A stretch of DNA of 41,557 nucleotides from DASPXY01 sp038227745 (GTDB lineage Bacteria > Planctomycetota > Planctomycetia > Gemmatales > Gemmataceae): contig JBBRPS010000006.1 in NCBI GenBank assembly GCA_038227745.1, forward strand, positions 1 through 41,557, read 5' to 3'. The notes below the pieces were generated by a model, which made no database searches, was not told the origin of the DNA, and saw only the letters and a program-made list of their open reading frames with translations. How positions within the stretch are numbered: position 1 is the first letter of the stretch; every line of letters starts with the position of its first letter. Both the position numbers and the translations under genes were made by a program. Positions 7,682 through 16,365 of this stretch are shown piece after piece.

Positions 7682-8391
7682 CGTCTCTCTCCGACCGCCA
7701 GCACGACGCCTTCGACAATCCCGCGAAAATGGCCTGCCGGGAAGGCAACCTCCGCGTCCTGCGCGAGGCCGCCTTTCTCCTCTGGGAAGACGGCGACCGA
7801 ACCCGGCTGCGCTGCGACTGGTGCGAGTTGATGGGCACCACGGGCTTGCTGACCCTCGACCTGCTCGAAGGCGCAGGCGTCCTGGCACCCGGCGGCTTCG
7901 TCGGCATCGACCTCGACCCTGCCCGCATCGACGGCTTCCGGCAATGCCGGCCCGACTTGAAATGGGTCGCCGGCAACCTTTACGAGCAGTTGGAGGCGCC
8001 GGAGCTGGCGAACGTCGGCGTCCTCAACCTGGACGAATACGGCGAGGTCGGCAATCGCAGTGCGCAGGTCGATTTCCCTCTCCTCCGGGGACTGGTCAAG
8101 CGTGGGTTGGACACCTTCGGGGAGTTCGCCCTTTTCTGGAATCAAGACCTCGATGCGGTGGTGCGCCGGCGCCAGGACCGTGGCCAGGCTCTGCGGCGCC
8201 ACGCGGACATGGTGTGTGAAGCTCTGAGGGGCTGCTTGCCTCGGCGCGAACTGACCTCCGCGATGTTGCTCCCTGAAGGCGGTGAGAAGGAGATCGACTC
8301 CGGCTTTCTGGGTGTCCTTGGCGCCTTCGAGGTTTATCGCGGTTCCGTCCGCGGGCACCGCATGGCCAATCTCCGACTGATTGTGCGGTGA
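7678..8391 (+). CDS. Putative SAM-dependent methyltransferase-like protein
   Basis: This 237-residue protein has features of a class I Rossmann methyltransferase: a central strand-loop GGFVGIDLDPARIDGF (about residues 76-91; acidic residue ending strand 2) followed by a second motif VLNLDEYGEVGN (about 116-127). The canonical glycine-rich motif I is not obvious, so the assignment is tentative. It starts at the ATG overlapping the VapC-fragment stop, with AGGAG upstream (7672-7676). I do not recognise the family, and the neighbourhood suggests an accessory gene. Confidence 0.5.
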   Translation: MTSLSDRQHDAFDNPAKMACREGNLRVLREAAFLLWEDGDRTRLRCDWCELMGTTGLLTLDLLEGAGVLAPGGFVGIDLDPARIDGFRQCRPDLKWVAGNLYEQLEAPELANVGVLNLDEYGEVGNRSAQVDFPLLRGLVKRGLDTFGEFALFWNQDLDAVVRRRQDRGQALRRHADMVCEALRGCLPRRELTSAMLLPEGGEKEIDSGFLGVLGAFEVYRGSVRGHRMANLRLIVR

Positions 8392-8450
8392 GTCCCAACG
8401 GGTCAACAGGGGGCATGAGGGGAGGGCAAGTCCCTCTCCGCCCCTGGCCG

Positions 8451-9521
8451 TTAGCCTCCCGCGCCGACTGCCTTACCTGCCAGCATCCCGCACCCGCCGT
8501 CGATGTCCTGCCCGCCGCTGTAGCGCCGCACGACCGGCATCCCCAGCTCCGCAGTGAGCGCGTCGCGGAAGGCGTTCAGCTCCGCCGCGTCCGGCGGCCG
8601 GAAGCGGCCCGTCGGGTCGTTCACGTCGATCAGGTCGAGCAGGATCGGCAGACCGGCCGTCAATTCCGCCAGTTGCCGGGCGTCCTCCGGGCGCGTGTTC
8701 ACGCCGGCGATCAGCGTCCACGCCAGCGTGACGCGCCGGCCGGTGGCGTCGTGGTATTCGCGCACCGCCTCCATCAATTCGGGCAGCGGGTGCGTCCCCT
8801 CAATGGGCAGCAGGCCGCGGCGGCGCTCGGGATCCGCGGAGGTCAGCGACACGACGAGGCGGTAGGGACGGCGCTCGGCCGTGAAGCGACGGATCATCGG
8901 CACGACGCCCACTGTCGAGACGGTGATGGCCTTGGCGTCGATGGCCAGGCCGCACGGCTCGGACAGCACGCGCGCGGCGCGCATCACGCGGTCGTAGTTC
9001 AGCATCGGCTCGCCCATGCCCATGAACACGACGCCGCGCACCGGGTGCGGCGAGTCGGCCCGCACCTGCATCACCTGATCGACGATCTCCCACGACGCCA
9101 GGTTGCGCCGGAAGCCCAGGCGTGCCGTGGCGCAGAAGGCGCAGCCCAGCGCACAGCCCACCTGCGCGCTGACGCAGACGACGTACTTCGGATCCTCCGG
9201 CCGGTGCAGCAGGGGGATGCGCACGGACTCGAACGGCTCGGCGCCGTCGCCGCGGAAGAGGTACTTCGTGAAGCCGTCGGTCGGCGACACCGCCCGGTCG
9301 AGCAGCGTCAGGCGCGGGATGACAGTCGCCTGGCGGACGCGCTCCAGGAGGCGCCGCGACACCTCGGGCATGGCGGTGGGGATCTCCGCCGACCCGCCGC
9401 GGAGAACGGCGGCCTGCAGGCGCCGCGCGAGGCGGGCGCTGACGCCCAGGTCGGCAAGCCGGGCGTGCAGTTCGTCGGCGGTGCAGTCTTTCAGCAAGAC
9501 CGGGGCTGGCGTCGGGGGCAT
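8451..9521 (-). CDS. rlmN: RlmN-like radical SAM rRNA methyltransferase
   Basis: This 356-residue protein belongs to the RlmN/Cfr family, which methylates C2 of adenine in 23S rRNA (A2503) and some tRNAs using SAM and a 4Fe-4S cluster. It has the CxxxCxxC motif in QVGCALGCAFCATA, the GMGEPMLNYD motif, and the conserved C-terminal Cys in QDIDGGCGMLAG. The latter is the methyl-carrying cysteine in RlmN. The upstream Cys in VVCVSAQVGC is also kept. The ATG at 9521 has GAGG nearby upstream; the ATG at 9533 has no RBS. It is divergent from the PVC dehydrogenase. Divergence from classical RlmN (RYSGGQ instead of RxxRGDD) suggests a planctomycete paralog. Confidence 0.85.
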   Translation of the reverse strand: MPPTPAPVLLKDCTADELHARLADLGVSARLARRLQAAVLRGGSAEIPTAMPEVSRRLLERVRQATVIPRLTLLDRAVSPTDGFTKYLFRGDGAEPFESVRIPLLHRPEDPKYVVCVSAQVGCALGCAFCATARLGFRRNLASWEIVDQVMQVRADSPHPVRGVVFMGMGEPMLNYDRVMRAARVLSEPCGLAIDAKAITVSTVGVVPMIRRFTAERRPYRLVVSLTSADPERRRGLLPIEGTHPLPELMEAVREYHDATGRRVTLAWTLIAGVNTRPEDARQLAELTAGLPILLDLIDVNDPTGRFRPPDAAELNAFRDALTAELGMPVVRRYSGGQDIDGGCGMLAGKAVGAGG

Positions 9522-9605
9522 GTGCGGCCTCATTCGCGGGGCGGGACGATCCGGGGCAGACTTTGCGCCTCCTGCTGTTATACAGGCGCGGCGCCCGATC
9601 GTTCC

Positions 9606-9633
9606 TTGCGGCGAGTACCGCGGGGGCTACAAT
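9606..9633 (+). promoter_or_regulatory. Candidate promoter of the PVC dehydrogenase gene
   Basis: TTGCGG (9606-9611) and TACAAT (9628-9633) are separated by 16 nt, 62 nt before the ATG at 9696, in the divergent intergenic region. The -35 match is only partial. Confidence 0.35.
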
Positions 9634-9695
9634 TGGGCCTAAGAGGTCAAGACAACCCGCCGCCTTGAAGCCCTCCACCCGAGACACCCTCCCCC

Positions 9696-12600
9696 ATGAG
9701 AAACCTCGCACTGCTCGCGTGTGGCCTGGTCGTGTATTTTGGGCCGAGCACCCCCGCCCAGCAGGCGCCCCCGAAAAGCTGGGGCGGCGCCGCCTGGGTC
9801 TGGGACCAGCCCGACGCCAACCAGACACCGCAATCCAACGACCCGCGCTACCTGCGCCGCCCCTTCCAGCTCGCCGCGAAGACCATCGAGGCACAGCTCT
9901 GGATCACCGCCGACAACCATTACACCGTCCACGTCAACGGCCACAAGGTCGGCGCCGATGGCGAGTGGAGCACCGTCGAGAAGTACGACGTCGCGAAACA
10001 CCTCGTCGCGGGCAAGAACGTCCTGGCCATCGAGGCCCGCAACCAGGGCGGCCCCGCCGGCGTCATCGCCCGCCTCCACGTCAAGACGGCCGACGGGAAA
10101 TCCCTCTTCATCGTCACCGACGGCCAGACGAAGATCACCCAGGGCGCGCCGAAGGGTTGGCAGGCCGTCGATTTCGATGATTCGACCTGGTTCGCGGCGG
10201 TCGTGCTCGGTGACGCCACCATCGGACCGTGGAACGTCGGCGGCGCGGCCGCCCCGAAGGGCCACGGCTACGACGCCGACGCCGTGGACCCCAGCGTCAA
10301 GACCCGCCTGTCCGCCGCGGAGCAGCTCAAACACTTCGTCGTCCCCGAGGGCTTCGCGGTCGAGCTGGTCGCCGCCGATCCGCTCGTCATCAACCCCATC
10401 ACGCTCGCCACGGACGAGAAGGGCCGCCTCTATGTCAGCGAAAGCCACACCTACCACTACGGCCCGCCCGGCTCGCCGATCAAGCCGTACGCCAACCCGG
10501 TCGTCCGCCTCGACCCGACGCCCGACGGCAAGGGCCTGAAGCGCACGCTCGTCGCCGACGGCTTCGCCGACCCCGTCATGGGCATCGCCATCCGGGACGG
10601 CAAACTATGGCTGACCGCGAACAACTACCTGTACCGCTACGACCTGACCGAGGAGGGCAAGGCGGTCAACAAGACGACCGTGCTCGTCGATAAGAACAAG
10701 GCGTGGAACCCGTTCGGCATGTTCGTGCTGGAGTGGGGCCCCGACGGCCTGCTGTACATGAGCGTCGGCGACCACGTCATCGACATCCACGGCCCCGACG
10801 GCAAAATCGGCGGGCGGCGCAACAGCGGCATCGTGATGCGCATGAACGCCGACGGCACGAAGATGCAGCGCCTCGTCCACGGCCTGCGCGTGCCGTACTC
10901 CTTCGAGTACGACCCGTTCGGCCAGCTCTGGCTACTGTCGAACGGCGAGGGCAACCCGAACCGCTTCCTGCGCGTGCTCGACGGGGTCGATTACCACTGC
11001 TACAGCCGGCCGGGCGTGGACAACAACTGGCTGGCGGGCAACCACCCGCTGGCGCCCCCCTGCGCCGAGCTGCACCGCGGCGCCAACACGCAGCTGATGC
11101 GCTACTACGGGGCCGCCTTTCCGGAGCGGTACCAGGGCAATTTGCTCCTCGACAACTGGGGGGCGCACGGCTTCGCGGGGCCGAACCGCGGCGTCTTCCG
11201 TTTCGTGCCCGACGAGCGCAACAACATCGTCAAGAAGGAGCCGCTGCTGAGCTGCACCGACCCGCACTTCCGGCCCAGCCACATCCTCCTCGATCCGGAC
11301 GGGAACTTGCTCGTCGCCGACTGGTACGGCCGCGACGACGAGAGCGACATGACGGGCCGCATCTGGCGGCTGAAGTACGTCGGCAAGGACCGGCCGCAGG
11401 TGACGCACCGCCTCGACAGCCCGGAGTGGGCGAAGGACGAGTACGCAGTGAGCGCTCTGGGTTCGCCGCACCACCTGGTCCGCGAGAAGGCGACGAAGGC
11501 ACTCCTCGAGCGCGGCGAAAAGATAGTGCCCCTGTTGAGCGCGCAGGCAGCGTCGGCGAAGGAACCGCTCGGCGCGGCTCACGCCCTTTGGGCGCTGCTG
11601 CGCCTCGATACGGCGGCGTCGAAGGCCGCCATTGGCGCGGGCGCCCGGCACCCGGACTGGAAGGTGCGCCGCCTGGCGGTGAACATCCTGCGGCGCTACG
11701 GCGTCCCCACGGCCGCCGAGGTCGCCGGGCAGCTGGGCAAGGACAGCGACCCCGCGGTGCGCATGGAGGCGGCCCTTGCTCTGCCGAGTTCCGCCGAGGT
11801 GCGATCCGCCCTCATCGAGGCGCTGAACCACGGCGCGGCCGGCGACGAGCACCTGCGCTATGAGGCCGCCTGGCACCTGGCGAAGAACGCCGATGCGGCC
11901 GCGTTCTCCAAGCTCCTCGGCTCCCCCGAGGCGGACGTGCGCCTGGCCGGCCTGATCGCCATCGACGTCGCCTGTCACGAGGCATTCCCGACCAAGTCTC
12001 TCGCCCTGGCAGCCCTGGGGAAAGCCCTCGAAAACCCGGGCAAGGTCGATCACGGCTTGCTGCTGACGCTCGTGCAGTTGAACGGGGATACGTCGCTGGT
12101 GCCGGCGCTGGAGAAGCTGGTCGCCCGCGAGGATCTGCCCGCCGCCACGACCGCGAAGGCCATCCTCGTCCTCAAGGCGAAGGCCGGCGGCCTGTCCAAG
12201 GGCCTGAGCGCCGCGGCGGGCAAGCGCCTCATCGCGGCGGTCGAGAAGGGCGCCCTCAGCATCGCCAGTCCCGCCGACCAACTCACCATCTTCGAGTTCC
12301 TCGAAGCGGAAGGGCCGACGCCGTTCGCGCTGAAACAGATCGGCGGCCAACTCCGCTCCGGCCAGCCGGCCCTGCGTGAGGCGGCGCACGCCCTGGCCCG
12401 CAAGTTCGGCGCGAAGAGCGCCCCACTCGTCGCCCCGCTCTGGGCCGCCGTCCTCGCCCCGAAGGCGAAGTTCGAGGAAACCGTCGAGGCCCTCGCCACC
12501 CTCGCCCGCATCGAGGCGCCGCCGCGGAAAGAGAACTGGGAAAAGCTGCTCGATCACGCCGATCCGCTGGTACGGGCCGAGGCGGTGCGCTGGTGGCGCG

Positions 12601-13229
12601 GCTTCAAGGACCAGCCGCAGCTGGTAGACCTTCTTCTCCGCCGCACCCCCGAACTGGCGAAGAAGGACGCGGACCTGAAGGACGACCTGGGCGCCGTCCT
12701 GCGCCACCTCGGCCGCGACGGCGCAGTGGTCAAGGGGCTGGGCCTGGTCGGGACCGAAAAGGACAAGGCAGCGCTGACATGGTACGCCCTCACCACGGTC
12801 GGCGGACTGTCGAAGGGTGAGCGGCAGAAGCGGGCGCTGCTGGGGCGGCAGGTGTTCGACCGCAGCGGCTGCACGAAGTGCCACACCACCGCGACGCAGA
12901 CAACCCTCCTCGCTCCATCGCTCAAGGGCATCGCGGCGCAGAAGGTCGATTACCTGATCGAGTCCGTGCTGTTCCCGTCGAAGATCATCAAGACCGGCTT
13001 CGAGTCCGAGACGGTCGTGACGAAGGACGGCAAGCAGCTGGTGGGCCTGGTCAAGGACGAGGGGGCGTCGCTGCGCGTGCTGAACCTCGACCAGGACGTG
13101 CGCGTCGCGAAGGCCGACGTCGAAAGCCGGACGGTGTCGCGCGTGTCGGTGATGCCCGAAGGGCAGGAGGCCCAGCTGAGCCGGCGCGAGTTCGTGGACC
13201 TGATCGCGTACCTGGCGACGCTGAAATGA
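9696..13229 (+). CDS. PVC-type membrane-bound dehydrogenase with HEAT repeats and c-type cytochrome
   Basis: This 1177-residue exported protein has the modular order of the planctomycete heme-binding dehydrogenases (TIGR02604-like). A signal peptide (MRNLALLACGLVVYF) comes first, then an N-terminal beta-sandwich module (about 50-170, with VHVNGHKVGADGEW). Next is a sugar-dehydrogenase-like beta-propeller (about 210-570, from EGFAVELVAADPLVINP through LLVADWYG), then HEAT-like helical repeats (about 590-970), and a C-terminal cytochrome c domain with CTKCH near residue 1058. The C-terminus carries the usual VVTKDGKQLVGLV and FVDLIAYLATLK segments. It probably oxidises a sugar or alcohol in the periplasm and passes electrons to its heme; the substrate cannot be read. 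No partner DUF1501 gene is adjacent. Confidence 0.9.
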   Translation: MRNLALLACGLVVYFGPSTPAQQAPPKSWGGAAWVWDQPDANQTPQSNDPRYLRRPFQLAAKTIEAQLWITADNHYTVHVNGHKVGADGEWSTVEKYDVAKHLVAGKNVLAIEARNQGGPAGVIARLHVKTADGKSLFIVTDGQTKITQGAPKGWQAVDFDDSTWFAAVVLGDATIGPWNVGGAAAPKGHGYDADAVDPSVKTRLSAAEQLKHFVVPEGFAVELVAADPLVINPITLATDEKGRLYVSESHTYHYGPPGSPIKPYANPVVRLDPTPDGKGLKRTLVADGFADPVMGIAIRDGKLWLTANNYLYRYDLTEEGKAVNKTTVLVDKNKAWNPFGMFVLEWGPDGLLYMSVGDHVIDIHGPDGKIGGRRNSGIVMRMNADGTKMQRLVHGLRVPYSFEYDPFGQLWLLSNGEGNPNRFLRVLDGVDYHCYSRPGVDNNWLAGNHPLAPPCAELHRGANTQLMRYYGAAFPERYQGNLLLDNWGAHGFAGPNRGVFRFVPDERNNIVKKEPLLSCTDPHFRPSHILLDPDGNLLVADWYGRDDESDMTGRIWRLKYVGKDRPQVTHRLDSPEWAKDEYAVSALGSPHHLVREKATKALLERGEKIVPLLSAQAASAKEPLGAAHALWALLRLDTAASKAAIGAGARHPDWKVRRLAVNILRRYGVPTAAEVAGQLGKDSDPAVRMEAALALPSSAEVRSALIEALNHGAAGDEHLRYEAAWHLAKNADAAAFSKLLGSPEADVRLAGLIAIDVACHEAFPTKSLALAALGKALENPGKVDHGLLLTLVQLNGDTSLVPALEKLVAREDLPAATTAKAILVLKAKAGGLSKGLSAAAGKRLIAAVEKGALSIASPADQLTIFEFLEAEGPTPFALKQIGGQLRSGQPALREAAHALARKFGAKSAPLVAPLWAAVLAPKAKFEETVEALATLARIEAPPRKENWEKLLDHADPLVRAEAVRWWRGFKDQPQLVDLLLRRTPELAKKDADLKDDLGAVLRHLGRDGAVVKGLGLVGTEKDKAALTWYALTTVGGLSKGERQKRALLGRQVFDRSGCTKCHTTATQTTLLAPSLKGIAAQKVDYLIESVLFPSKIIKTGFESETVVTKDGKQLVGLVKDEGASLRVLNLDQDVRVAKADVESRTVSRVSVMPEGQEAQLSRREFVDLIAYLATLK

Positions 13230-13362
13230 GCGCCAGGTTCGTGGGCGGCCGGATGGCATGCTTCGGGGTTGAGCGGACAGCCGCCTTCCTCTTTCATCGA
13301 TGCCCTTCTCCGCGAGTTCCTTGCGGGAGACGAATCGTAGAGCCCGTTCCAGGTCGCCTGGG

Positions 13363-13368
13363 TATAAT
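13363..13368 (+). promoter_or_regulatory. Candidate -10 element upstream of the DUF4365 pair
   Basis: A perfect TATAAT in the context GGGTATAATGGGA, the same GGTATAAT context as at position 144. It lies 81 nt before the GTG at 13450. No good -35 is seen. Confidence 0.35.
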
Positions 13369-13449
13369 GGGATTTCAGGCGTATCGTCGGCGAGGGGGTG
13401 GCGCAAGCGCCGCGGAGTATCGACAATACGCTCGCGATCGGGTGTCTCT

Positions 13450-13917
13450 GTGAGCAAAGAAGATATTGGGGAGCGTGGACAATGGCGCTTTTGCTACCTG
13501 ATGACAGACCTCTGCGGTCGTGCTGATCCTTACTTCCGCCCTCGCTTCCTGGGGGACAAATACCCGACCTTCGACTACATCGTCGAACTCGTGGATCACC
13601 CGGAGTACTTTTTCTTCGGCCAGGTGAAGGGCACGACGCAGGGATATACAAAGGACCCCGTACGTCTGAAAGTTCAAGTTTCACAAGAGGACATCGACCG
13701 GATGGTCGCCATCCCAGCACCCACTTACATCGTCGGTATCGACGTGGAAGGGGGAGACGGGTTCCTCCTCTCGGTGAATGAGCCTCGCGGGCACGTGGCC
13801 AGCTTGACAACTCAGTTCAGAATTGGTTGTGACGTCCTTCGCGAGCTGCGCGATGAAGTTCGCGACTTCTGGGCAAGCCGTGACATGGCGCTCACCGGTT
13901 CGCGCTTTCGGGAATAG
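13450..13917 (+). CDS. DUF4365-like protein, first of two
   Basis: This 155-residue protein resembles DUF4365: IGERGQWRF at the N-terminus, FDYIVELVDHPEYFFFGQVKGT (Asp...QVKGT, a PD-(D/E)xK-like core with Gln in place of Glu), and a C-terminal helix LRDEVRDFW. DUF4365 proteins are suspected nuclease-fold domains, often near defence or NTPase genes; activity is inferred. The frame extends to 13300, but the family similarity begins near the GTG at 13450. The next DUF4365-like gene begins 9 nt after the stop. Confidence 0.65.
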   Translation: MSKEDIGERGQWRFCYLMTDLCGRADPYFRPRFLGDKYPTFDYIVELVDHPEYFFFGQVKGTTQGYTKDPVRLKVQVSQEDIDRMVAIPAPTYIVGIDVEGGDGFLLSVNEPRGHVASLTTQFRIGCDVLRELRDEVRDFWASRDMALTGSRFRE

Positions 13918-13926
13918 GAGCCGAGC

Positions 13927-14406
13927 ATGCCAAACGATCAGGTCGCGTGGTTCGTCACGGAGAGAAGCGAGGCCCTCGCCGGCTGGCTCCTGACCGCCAG
14001 GAAGGACGTGAAGGTCCGGAGCGAACGGAAGACCGACGGCGGGGTGGATTTCCTATTGGAGGTCAGCCAGGACGATAAGCCCTCGATGAGGCTGTTCGTT
14101 GTTCAGGTCAGAGGGACTACCTCGTCTGAAAGAGCGGAATGGATGGCTTCCGTCAACCACCTTTTTCAGTCCAGTCACGGGCCATTTTACACGCCGGCCT
14201 GCGTCCTTGTTGTCAACGTGCGGGACAACAAGGCCTTCTACGCGTGGGCCGCGGAACCACGTGTCCGCGATGGAGAAGTCGAGTTGCACTTCGACACTTC
14301 ACCGCAGTTCCGGGACCTCACCCCCGCCTCAGTGGACGAGATTGTTGGGTGCGTTAACGCGTGGTATGACGCTCTCCCTGCGGTATTCATGGAAAAAAGG
14401 GCGTAA
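13927..14406 (+). CDS. DUF4365-like protein, second of two
   Basis: This 159-residue protein has the DUF4365 pattern DGGVDFLLEV...MRLFVVQVRGTTS (Asp, then QVRGT) and AWMASVNHLF-type helices. A GGAG (13917-13920) before ATG 13927 supports the start. It is paralogous in layout to the preceding protein (Asp followed by QVxGT), and the two are probably cotranscribed and may form a heterodimer (inference). No ATPase or toxin partner accompanies them, only a low-GC membrane protein downstream. Confidence 0.65.
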   Translation: MPNDQVAWFVTERSEALAGWLLTARKDVKVRSERKTDGGVDFLLEVSQDDKPSMRLFVVQVRGTTSSERAEWMASVNHLFQSSHGPFYTPACVLVVNVRDNKAFYAWAAEPRVRDGEVELHFDTSPQFRDLTPASVDEIVGCVNAWYDALPAVFMEKRA

Positions 14407-14454
14407 CGCAACGAACTGCTTCCCCTTTCCGCCCCCAAGAGAAAGAGGTGGGCC

Positions 14455-14997
14455 ATGAGATTTGACTTCATCGCATTTTCTCTACTACTGGTACTACTGT
14501 CAGGGTGCTACAGTGGTGTTAACCAACATGAGACATATTCGGCAGTATGGCGATTTAGCCTTTTTCAGTTCTCGTATATGTCGTTCTTAATTGGGGTGTT
14601 TGTCGCCGGGGGATGTTTTGCTCTGGGGAAGGGGATTGATTCTTTCTTTTCCTCATCGAAAAACAGATTTCGTAACCTTCTGTGCTTTATCGGTGTAATT
14701 CTCACACTATATCTGTCGTACAAGGTAACAAGAAAGGAAGTTGTTTTTGATTCTACAGCCGTTCATTTTAGGACTAGCATTTGGGATGAGGAGCATATCC
14801 CGTACGCTGACATTGTAGACGTACATACGGGCGTGGTTTCATCAGGCAGATCAGGCGGTGGTTCGTGGCATTCGGTCATAATAAGAACAAAGAAATCAAA
14901 AAACATTGTTGCCATTGAGGACCAAGGAGGAATCTGGTCCGGGGAGCTACTTTCTCAATTCAGATTACATCTCGATCCAAAAACAGTACGCAATTGA
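14455..14997 (+). CDS. Unrecognised low-GC membrane lipoprotein
   Basis: This 180-residue protein starts with a lipoprotein-like signal (FSLLLVLLSGCYSG; lipobox LSGC). Two hydrophobic segments follow (about 41-60, MSFLIGVFVAGGCFALG; and about 75-92, LLCFIGVILTLYLSY), and then a soluble beta-rich domain resembling a PH-like fold (TAVHFRT...IPYADIVDVHTG...VIIRTKKSKNIV). Base composition is about 43% GC by eye, well below the neighbours at above 60%, suggesting recent acquisition. I do not recognise the family and propose no function. Confidence 0.6.
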   Translation: MRFDFIAFSLLLVLLSGCYSGVNQHETYSAVWRFSLFQFSYMSFLIGVFVAGGCFALGKGIDSFFSSSKNRFRNLLCFIGVILTLYLSYKVTRKEVVFDSTAVHFRTSIWDEEHIPYADIVDVHTGVVSSGRSGGGSWHSVIIRTKKSKNIVAIEDQGGIWSGELLSQFRLHLDPKTVRN

Positions 14998-15281
14998 CGG
15001 AATGCGGGTAGAAAGGGGGGGGAATGGTGACGTTCTACACATCCCCTTCTGCTATAATCGGTTGTGGCGCAATTCCGGCGTCGGGCCGGGGCTCCTTCGG
15101 CGGCCGGCCGCACCCCCGCGGCCCTGACCGCCCCCCCGCCTGCGCCAGCCGCCGGCGGAAGCCCGCGTCCCCCACCGCGCAGTCCCCCCGCAGAAGGGAG
15201 AGGAATCCGCGAGCGGTCCGACCGATCTGTTCGGCCAGCCGATGGAGCCAAAGCAGGGGGGCCTTTTCTGAGCCGTGACGG
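14998..15281. other. Intergenic region with an isolated TATAAT
   Basis: The 284 nt between the lipoprotein gene and the converging hypothetical gene hold no ORF I can support. A perfect TATAAT lies at 15053-15058 (GCTATAATCGG), and GC-rich low-complexity sequence follows. The TATAAT may have served a lost plus-strand gene. Confidence 0.4.
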
Positions 15282-16304
15282 TCACGCAGTCCCCACGGCG
15301 TCTTCGGCCTGCTGGCCCGCCTCATCGCCCCCGAGTGGCTCGATGGCCTCGGCCTCCATCTTCGACCGATGAGTCAGGCGGCTCGTTTCCAGCAACCCGG
15401 ACACCTTCACCCTGCGGTCGAGTAGTTCCTTGGCCGTGTCTGCCAGGGCGTTAGGGTACTCGCACGGCAGGTCGGCCTGATCGCCGGGGCGTTCGCGGAG
15501 AACGAACGTCTGGGCATCGAGGTCGATCTGCCGGATCACTCCCTCGGCCTCGGTGAACCTGCGGCCGGCAGCGAGTCGTTCCATCTCCTGATGCACCTTG
15601 CGGCGGGACTGTCTGGTGAGCGTGGCCCGGCGCGGCGGCTGCGCCGGGCCTTCGGATCGGCGTCGGTAGGCGATCCGTTCCACCGGCCCAGTCTGCGGCG
15701 GCAGCAACCGGGCGATCACCCCCAGCACAGACAACCGGGTGGAAGGAGGCAGACGTTCCAGAAACGGCGAGATGGCCTCTTCTTCCCGCGCCGCCCATTC
15801 CAGCCCGTCGAACAGCGTCGTGACGGCGTCGTTGAGGAGGTGACGCTCGTCCTCGGCGAACAGTCCGGTGCCGGTCGGGAAGTCGAGATAAGCCTGCACA
15901 CTCCCCGGCCCCAGTCCCACCAACGACAGGTCACAGAGCCGCTCGATCCAGCCGGCCCGCCTGGGGACGCCCGCGGGCTGTCCGTCCGGGTGCAGGACGC
16001 CGACCACCGATTGCAGGCCGCGCCGGAAGGTGTCGATGGTACGAGTGATGATCCCCGCCGAGGTATTGCCCAGCGACACCGACTCCCCTTCCAGAGATAC
16101 GGCCAGGTCGGTGTCGGGACCGATTCCGAGGTAGGCGTCAATATCGGCCCGGATGGACTGAATGAGGTCGATGGTCGACCCGGCGAACAGGCGGTATTGG
16201 ACCTCGTTGTGGGGCAGGAAGTCGCGGCGGCACGCATCCAGGGCGGCTTCGGCTCGATGAAGCTGCTGGCGGACGACCTCCAACTCGGCGTCGTTCGTGA
16301 TCAC
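15282..16304 (-). CDS. Gemmata-type protein of unknown function
   Basis: This 340-residue protein has an N-terminal helical module (LEVVRQQLHRAEAALDACRR, DFLPHNEVQYRLFAGSTIDL, IQSIRADIDAYLG). I have the impression that this module is recurrent in planctomycete proteins. The remainder has no domain I can name. It starts at GTG 16304, with GAGGG about 8 nt upstream. It lies 62 nt downstream of the DUF1501 gene on the same strand, with a gap that shows no clear terminator. It is probably a real gene because the frame is long and the codon pattern is consistent, but the role is unknown. Confidence 0.6.
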   Translation of the reverse strand: MITNDAELEVVRQQLHRAEAALDACRRDFLPHNEVQYRLFAGSTIDLIQSIRADIDAYLGIGPDTDLAVSLEGESVSLGNTSAGIITRTIDTFRRGLQSVVGVLHPDGQPAGVPRRAGWIERLCDLSLVGLGPGSVQAYLDFPTGTGLFAEDERHLLNDAVTTLFDGLEWAAREEEAISPFLERLPPSTRLSVLGVIARLLPPQTGPVERIAYRRRSEGPAQPPRRATLTRQSRRKVHQEMERLAAGRRFTEAEGVIRQIDLDAQTFVLRERPGDQADLPCEYPNALADTAKELLDRRVKVSGLLETSRLTHRSKMEAEAIEPLGGDEAGQQAEDAVGTA

Positions 16305-16365
16305 AGCGTTACCCTCACGATCCCTTTCCGCGAATCCGTGGCCCAGCCTTTTTTCCTGAAGCCAT

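Noticed and set aside
8392..8450. Bidirectional terminator between the methyltransferase-like and rlmN genes
   Set aside because: Only an imperfect GGGAGGG/CCCTCTCC pairing without a T-tract, too weak to call.
10932..13457. 841-codon open frame antisense to the PVC dehydrogenase gene
   Set aside because: It mirrors the codon bias of the plus-strand gene, has no recognisable domain, and the opposite frame has clear family motifs and a signal peptide.
15064..15372. Plus-strand gene after the TATAAT at 15053
   Set aside because: Proline/arginine-rich product without motifs, overlapping the 3' end of the minus-strand hypothetical gene.
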